Source of the DNA: Acidobacteriota bacterium
GTDB taxonomy: Bacteria; Acidobacteriota; Terriglobia; Bryobacterales; Bryobacteraceae
DNA: 9,090 nt
Assembly: GCA_947505565.1 (NCBI GenBank)
Contig: CANNLB010000045.1
Span: forward strand, 1-9,090
Direction of reading: 5' to 3'
The notes under the pieces were generated by a model. It was not told where the DNA came from, ran no database searches, and saw only the letters and a list, made by a program, of their open reading frames with translations. The stretch's first letter is position 1. Each line of letters opens with the position of its first letter. Of the stretch, positions 6,537 to 9,090 are shown piece after piece. Made by a program: the position numbers and the translations under genes.

Positions 6537-7048
6537 AACCGATTGTCCTCCTTGGCCTCGGCGGTAGGCTCTAACTGCCGTAACATCTCCATATCCTCAA
6601 GCGCACGGTCCGCCTGCTCCAACTCCTGTGCCTCAATCTTCACCGTTGGCAACGTCAAGTCCGGACGCCCCGGATTTTGCAGGTAAATCCCCACCACCAG
6701 CGTGAAGCAGGCCACGCCCATCGATAAAACCGGTTCCCAGCCGATATCGCCCGATAGCCACCGCCGCACCGGAGCCATCCATCGCTCCCACGCCGACCCC
6801 CGCTCTTCCGCCGCAATCCGCGCAAACAGCGTCGCGTCAAATCCCTCCGAAATCGGCTCCGGCGCCCAATCGTCGAGTGCCGACCAAACGCGCTTCTGCT
6901 GCTCGGCCAATGCGAAACACTCCGCGCACACCGCCACGTGTTGCTCCATCAATTCCGTCCGCTCTGCGTCCAACATGTGCGCACAGTATGACAGGAGAAC
7001 ATCCGCGTTCCCGCTCTGTAAAGGACAACTCATTGTTTTGGGATTCAT
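6533..7048 (-). CDS. Zinc-finger (ZAS) anti-sigma factor, one membrane span
   Basis: The 171-residue product has an N-terminal zinc-binding anti-sigma domain with the His-x3-Cys-x2-Cys motif (His37, Cys41, Cys44 in EQHVAVCAEC), preceded by Cys22 in LLSYCAHMLD. Such domains hold the partner ECF sigma inactive at the membrane. One hydrophobic helix follows at about 107-124 (VLSMGVACFTLVVGIYL), leaving a periplasmic tail of about 47 acidic residues. Start at 7048 is chosen because AGGAGG sits seven bases upstream and because this ATG overlaps the sigma stop as ATGA (7045-7048). An upstream in-frame start at 7144 would add 32 residues that only read through the sigma gene. The downstream DUF3106 gene overlaps by another ATGA. 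Activation by regulated proteolysis or by redox loss of zinc is known for the family; neither is shown here. Confidence 0.88.
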   Translation of the reverse strand: MNPKTMSCPLQSGNADVLLSYCAHMLDAERTELMEQHVAVCAECFALAEQQKRVWSALDDWAPEPISEGFDATLFARIAAEERGSAWERWMAPVRRWLSGDIGWEPVLSMGVACFTLVVGIYLQNPGRPDLTLPTVKIEAQELEQADRALEDMEMLRQLEPTAEAKEDNRL

Positions 7049-7686
7049 CGTATTTCCTCCTCTAAGCCGCCCATATGTGCCAATTTCGCCCGCAAACCCT
7101 CGTAGGCGCGGAACAACAAACTCTTTACCGCCGACTCGGAGCACTCCAGCGCCGTCGCGATGTGCGAATACTCCATCTCTTCGTATTTATGCATCAATAC
7201 CGCCGCCCGCTGCTTGGCCGGCAGATTTTGAATCGCTTGCCGAATCTCTACAAACTTCGATTCCCGAACGAGGGTCTGCTCAATCGTCGGTCCAAGCGAG
7301 GCAACCTGCCGACCCATCCCTTCGCTGACTTCCTCATCTAGGCTCTCCTGATTGCGTTCGTGCCGACGATCCCGAATATGATTTAACGCCAAATGGCTCG
7401 CAATCCGGTACAGCCACGTCGTGAATTTTGCCGTCGGCTCATAGTTGGCCCGGCTCCGATATACCCGCAAAAAAACTTCCTGCGCCAACTCCTCCGCCAC
7501 CGCCTGATTCAAAATCATTCGTTGCAGAAAGTGGATCACCGGACCCCGATACTTCTCGAGCAGCACCGCGAAGCTTTGGGTATCTCCTTCGCGAACCCGC
7601 AACATCAGCTCCGCGTCGCGTTCGATAGTGGCCACCGCCATCATAGTGCTTGGAACCCGATCGTTTCTGAAATGTTGCGGACTCAT
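7045..7686 (-). CDS. ECF-type RNA polymerase sigma factor (group IV)
   Basis: The 213-residue product is an extracytoplasmic-function sigma factor. Region 2 lies at about 40-112: EELAQEVFLRVYRS, the FTTWLYRIASHLALNHIRDRRHER segment for core binding and -10 recognition. A linker with Glu/Gly follows at 113-140, then region 4 at about 148-202 with AIQNLPAKQRAAVLMHKYEEMEYSHIATALECSESAVKSLLFRA, the helix-turn-helix for the -35 element. It is followed with a 4-base overlap by a zinc-finger anti-sigma gene. The first ATG (7686-7684) is 11 bases after the gpsA stop but has no Shine-Dalgarno. ATGs at 7644 and 7641 (MMAVATIERDAELMLRV) give a length more usual for the family and may be the true start. 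Target genes cannot be read from this window. Confidence 0.92.
   Translation of the reverse strand: MSPQHFRNDRVPSTMMAVATIERDAELMLRVREGDTQSFAVLLEKYRGPVIHFLQRMILNQAVAEELAQEVFLRVYRSRANYEPTAKFTTWLYRIASHLALNHIRDRRHERNQESLDEEVSEGMGRQVASLGPTIEQTLVRESKFVEIRQAIQNLPAKQRAAVLMHKYEEMEYSHIATALECSESAVKSLLFRAYEGLRAKLAHMGGLEEEIR
7056..7061 (-). promoter_or_regulatory. Shine-Dalgarno AGGAGG of the anti-sigma gene
   Basis: AGGAGG on the minus strand (CCTCCT on plus) lies seven bases before ATG 7048-7046, inside the end of the sigma coding sequence. It decides the anti-sigma start and implies independent, strong initiation besides coupling. Confidence 0.88.
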
Positions 7687-7707
7687 TAACTACATTATTA
7701 AAGTTCC
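7676..7707 (-). promoter_or_regulatory. Possible ECF-type promoter at the gpsA 3' end
   Basis: Reading the minus strand, GGAACTT (7707-7701) matches the -35 typical of RpoE-like sigma factors. A GTC occurs at 7682-7680, 20 bases after the GGAAC core, which is slightly longer than usual. If real, the transcript would start near 7675-7670 and translation would use ATG 7644 or 7641. The same bases encode the GpsA C-terminus (Gly-Glu-Leu-stop), so the match may be chance. Confidence 0.22.
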
Positions 7708-8699
7708 CCGCCCAACTCCCGTTCCATCAACTCCCGCAGCGCATCGTGAGGGCTCTTTCCTTGACTGAAAATTGCGTGCATCGTCTCCGCAATCGGCATC
7801 GACACCCGCTGACGTCGCGCTAACTCCACCGCCGAGTAAGTGTTCTCCACCCCTTCCGCCACCATATGCATGCCTTCCTGAATCTCCTGCAGGGTCCTTC
7901 CCCTCGCTAACTCTAACCCCACACGACGATTCCGACTCAAATCCCCCGTACACGTCAAGATCAGATCCCCTAAACCCGCCAGACCCATCAGCGTCGGTGC
8001 CTGCGCCCCCAGCGAGACCGACAAACGAGTCAACTCCGCCATCCCGCGGGTCAGCAATCCTGCCATCGCATTCGAACCCAATCCCAGCCCACTGCATACC
8101 CCCGCCGCAATCGCGATCACATTCTTCAGCGCCCCGCCCAACTCCGTCCCAATCGGGTCGTTGTTCGTGTAAATCCGAAACGTAGGCCCGGCGAACTCGC
8201 GCTGCACCCGCCCCGCCAACGCCAAATCCACCGCACTCGCCGCCACTAGCGTCGGCTCCCCCCGCGCTAACTCTTTCGCAAACGAAGGCCCGCTCAATAC
8301 GGCCAACTGCGGCGCAAACTTGGTCCCCACCACCGCCCCGATCACCTCACTCATCCGCAACGAAGTGCCCCGCTCAATCCCTTTCGTCGCGCTCACAATC
8401 GGTGCCGATGGCGGCAGATAAGGTAACGCGCTCGTGAACACAGCCCGCACGTGCATCGACGGCACCGCCCCCAAAACCAAGTTCGCTCCCCCCAAAGCCC
8501 CTTCTAAACTGGAAGTCACCCGCACATTCGGCGGCAACCGGCTCCCCTCCAAATACTTCGGGTTCTCCCGCGTCGTCTCCATCAGCTCGGCTAACTCTCG
8601 CTCGAACGACCACAAGACAACCCGCTCATACCGTGGCGCCAACACCATCGCTAGCGCCGTCCCGTAACTACCCGCGCCCAAAATCGTTAACTGGCTCAA
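7698..8699 (-). CDS. gpsA: NAD(P)+-dependent glycerol-3-phosphate dehydrogenase
   Basis: GpsA reduces dihydroxyacetone phosphate to sn-glycerol 3-phosphate, the backbone precursor of phospholipids, in the cytoplasm. The 333-residue product is full length. The N-terminal Rossmann fold has GAGSYGTALA at 8-17, followed by the ENPKYLEGSRLPPN loop typical of the family. SATKGIE contains Lys106, SGPSFAKEL is at 136-144, the catalytic Lys192 is in GGALKNVIAIAAG, and the substrate-site GLAGLGDLILTCTGDLSRNRR is at 239-259. The start is TTG (8699-8697), overlapping the plsY stop as TTGA, with GGAG (8711-8708) eight bases upstream. Its pairing with plsY joins production and use of glycerol 3-phosphate. 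The sigma gene begins 11 bases after its stop, so one transcript may continue into the regulatory cassette. Confidence 0.96.
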   Translation of the reverse strand: MSQLTILGAGSYGTALAMVLAPRYERVVLWSFERELAELMETTRENPKYLEGSRLPPNVRVTSSLEGALGGANLVLGAVPSMHVRAVFTSALPYLPPSAPIVSATKGIERGTSLRMSEVIGAVVGTKFAPQLAVLSGPSFAKELARGEPTLVAASAVDLALAGRVQREFAGPTFRIYTNNDPIGTELGGALKNVIAIAAGVCSGLGLGSNAMAGLLTRGMAELTRLSVSLGAQAPTLMGLAGLGDLILTCTGDLSRNRRVGLELARGRTLQEIQEGMHMVAEGVENTYSAVELARRQRVSMPIAETMHAIFSQGKSPHDALRELMERELGGEL

Positions 8700-9090
8700 A
8701 GTTTGTTCTCCGTCCCCGCCCGCAGGCGGGTGATGTTACCCCGGTGCCGCCAAATAATAAACCAACCACCCACCAAGGCCGCCCCCCAAATCCACGGCGA
8801 CGAATGATCAATCATCCAAATCGCGAAAGGCACCAGCGCCGCCCCCAAAATCGATCCTAACGACACATACCGCGTCCGCCAAACGATCGCCAGGAACACG
8901 ATCGTAATCGCCAACATCGGCAGCGGAGCCAGATAAAAGAACGCCCCTACAAAACTCGCTACCGCCTTGCCCCCTGCAAATTTCAGAAACACGGGAAACG
9001 CGTGGCCCAGGATCACCGCCAACCCAGCCAACGCCAAAAACATCGGCTCCCCGGATCCGAAACGCGCCATTAACCAAACCGCCAGCCACC
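8696..9090 (-). CDS. plsY: Acyl-phosphate:glycerol-3-phosphate acyltransferase PlsY, N-terminus off the window
   Basis: PlsY transfers an acyl group from acyl phosphate to glycerol 3-phosphate at the inner membrane, giving lysophosphatidate. About 131 C-terminal residues are visible; the open frame continues to the window edge (Trp-Leu-Ala-Val-Trp-Leu before the first internal Met at 9070), so that Met is not the start and the N-terminal part is missing. The signature GHAFPVFLKFAGGKAVASFVG is present, as is the later RYVSLGSI motif. Several hydrophobic helices surround these, as in the family. The usual GGKGVAT glycine and threonine are Ala and Ser here. The end overlaps gpsA by four bases (TTGA), as expected for two successive steps of phospholipid synthesis. 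Confidence 0.92.
   Translation of the reverse strand, partial: WLAVWLMARFGSGEPMFLALAGLAVILGHAFPVFLKFAGGKAVASFVGAFFYLAPLPMLAITIVFLAIVWRTRYVSLGSILGAALVPFAIWMIDHSSPWIWGAALVGGWFIIWRHRGNITRLRAGTENKL

Noticed and set aside
7049..7144. Longer anti-sigma protein starting at 7144
   Set aside because: The extra 32 residues are a second-frame reading of the sigma gene; ATG 7048 has AGGAGG and the ATGA overlap.
1..9090. CRISPR array, tRNA, rRNA, insertion sequence or prophage
   Set aside because: No spaced direct repeats, cloverleaf, rRNA segments, transposase or phage genes were recognised; the window is almost fully filled by housekeeping and signalling genes.

Overview
The window looks like chromosomal DNA from a GC-rich Gram-negative bacterium, most likely an Acidobacteriota member of the Solibacter/Bryobacter type. 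This placement is inferred from three things: the TonB architecture with its Gly-Gly-Val-Pro repeats, the order TonB-ExbB-ExbD-ExbD-TPR lipoprotein-Rel, and the recognisable family-specific wording of the TPR protein. No rRNA or other phylogenetic marker is present. The window contains no mobile element, CRISPR array, tRNA or rRNA that I can see.

Layout. The left two thirds (about 90-6033) read rightward: a TonB-like protein whose membrane anchor is not visible, ExbB, two different ExbD proteins, a TPR lipoprotein, a full-length bifunctional (p)ppGpp synthetase/hydrolase (Rel/SpoT type), and a small DUF971 protein. The right third (6030-9090) reads leftward: PlsY (cut by the window edge), GpsA, an ECF sigma factor, a zinc-finger anti-sigma factor with one membrane span, and a secreted DUF3106 protein. 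The two blocks converge tail to tail and share the four bases CTAG, which supply a TAG stop on each strand.

How the genes fit together. ExbB and the two ExbDs form an inner-membrane proton-driven motor, and TonB would carry its energy to outer-membrane receptors. The TPR lipoprotein is probably the periplasmic or outer-membrane scaffold that goes with this set. Rel sets the alarmone level and lies only 64 bases after the TPR gene. DUF971 is translationally coupled to rel by a 4-base overlap. On the other strand, GpsA makes sn-glycerol 3-phosphate and PlsY acylates it, which is the first step of phospholipid synthesis. The sigma/anti-sigma/DUF3106 genes form a tightly overlapping signalling cassette that probably senses an envelope condition.

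The less ordinary points are the disrupted 5' end of tonB, a roughly 150-base leader with three consecutive hairpins between tonB and exbB, a perfect 9-bp hairpin before exbD, the chain of 4-base overlaps on the minus strand, a GGAACTT element at the gpsA stop just ahead of the sigma gene, and a GGKA instead of GGKG motif in PlsY. I do not see a clearly undescribed system. The sigma/anti-sigma/DUF3106 cassette is the best candidate for new biology.
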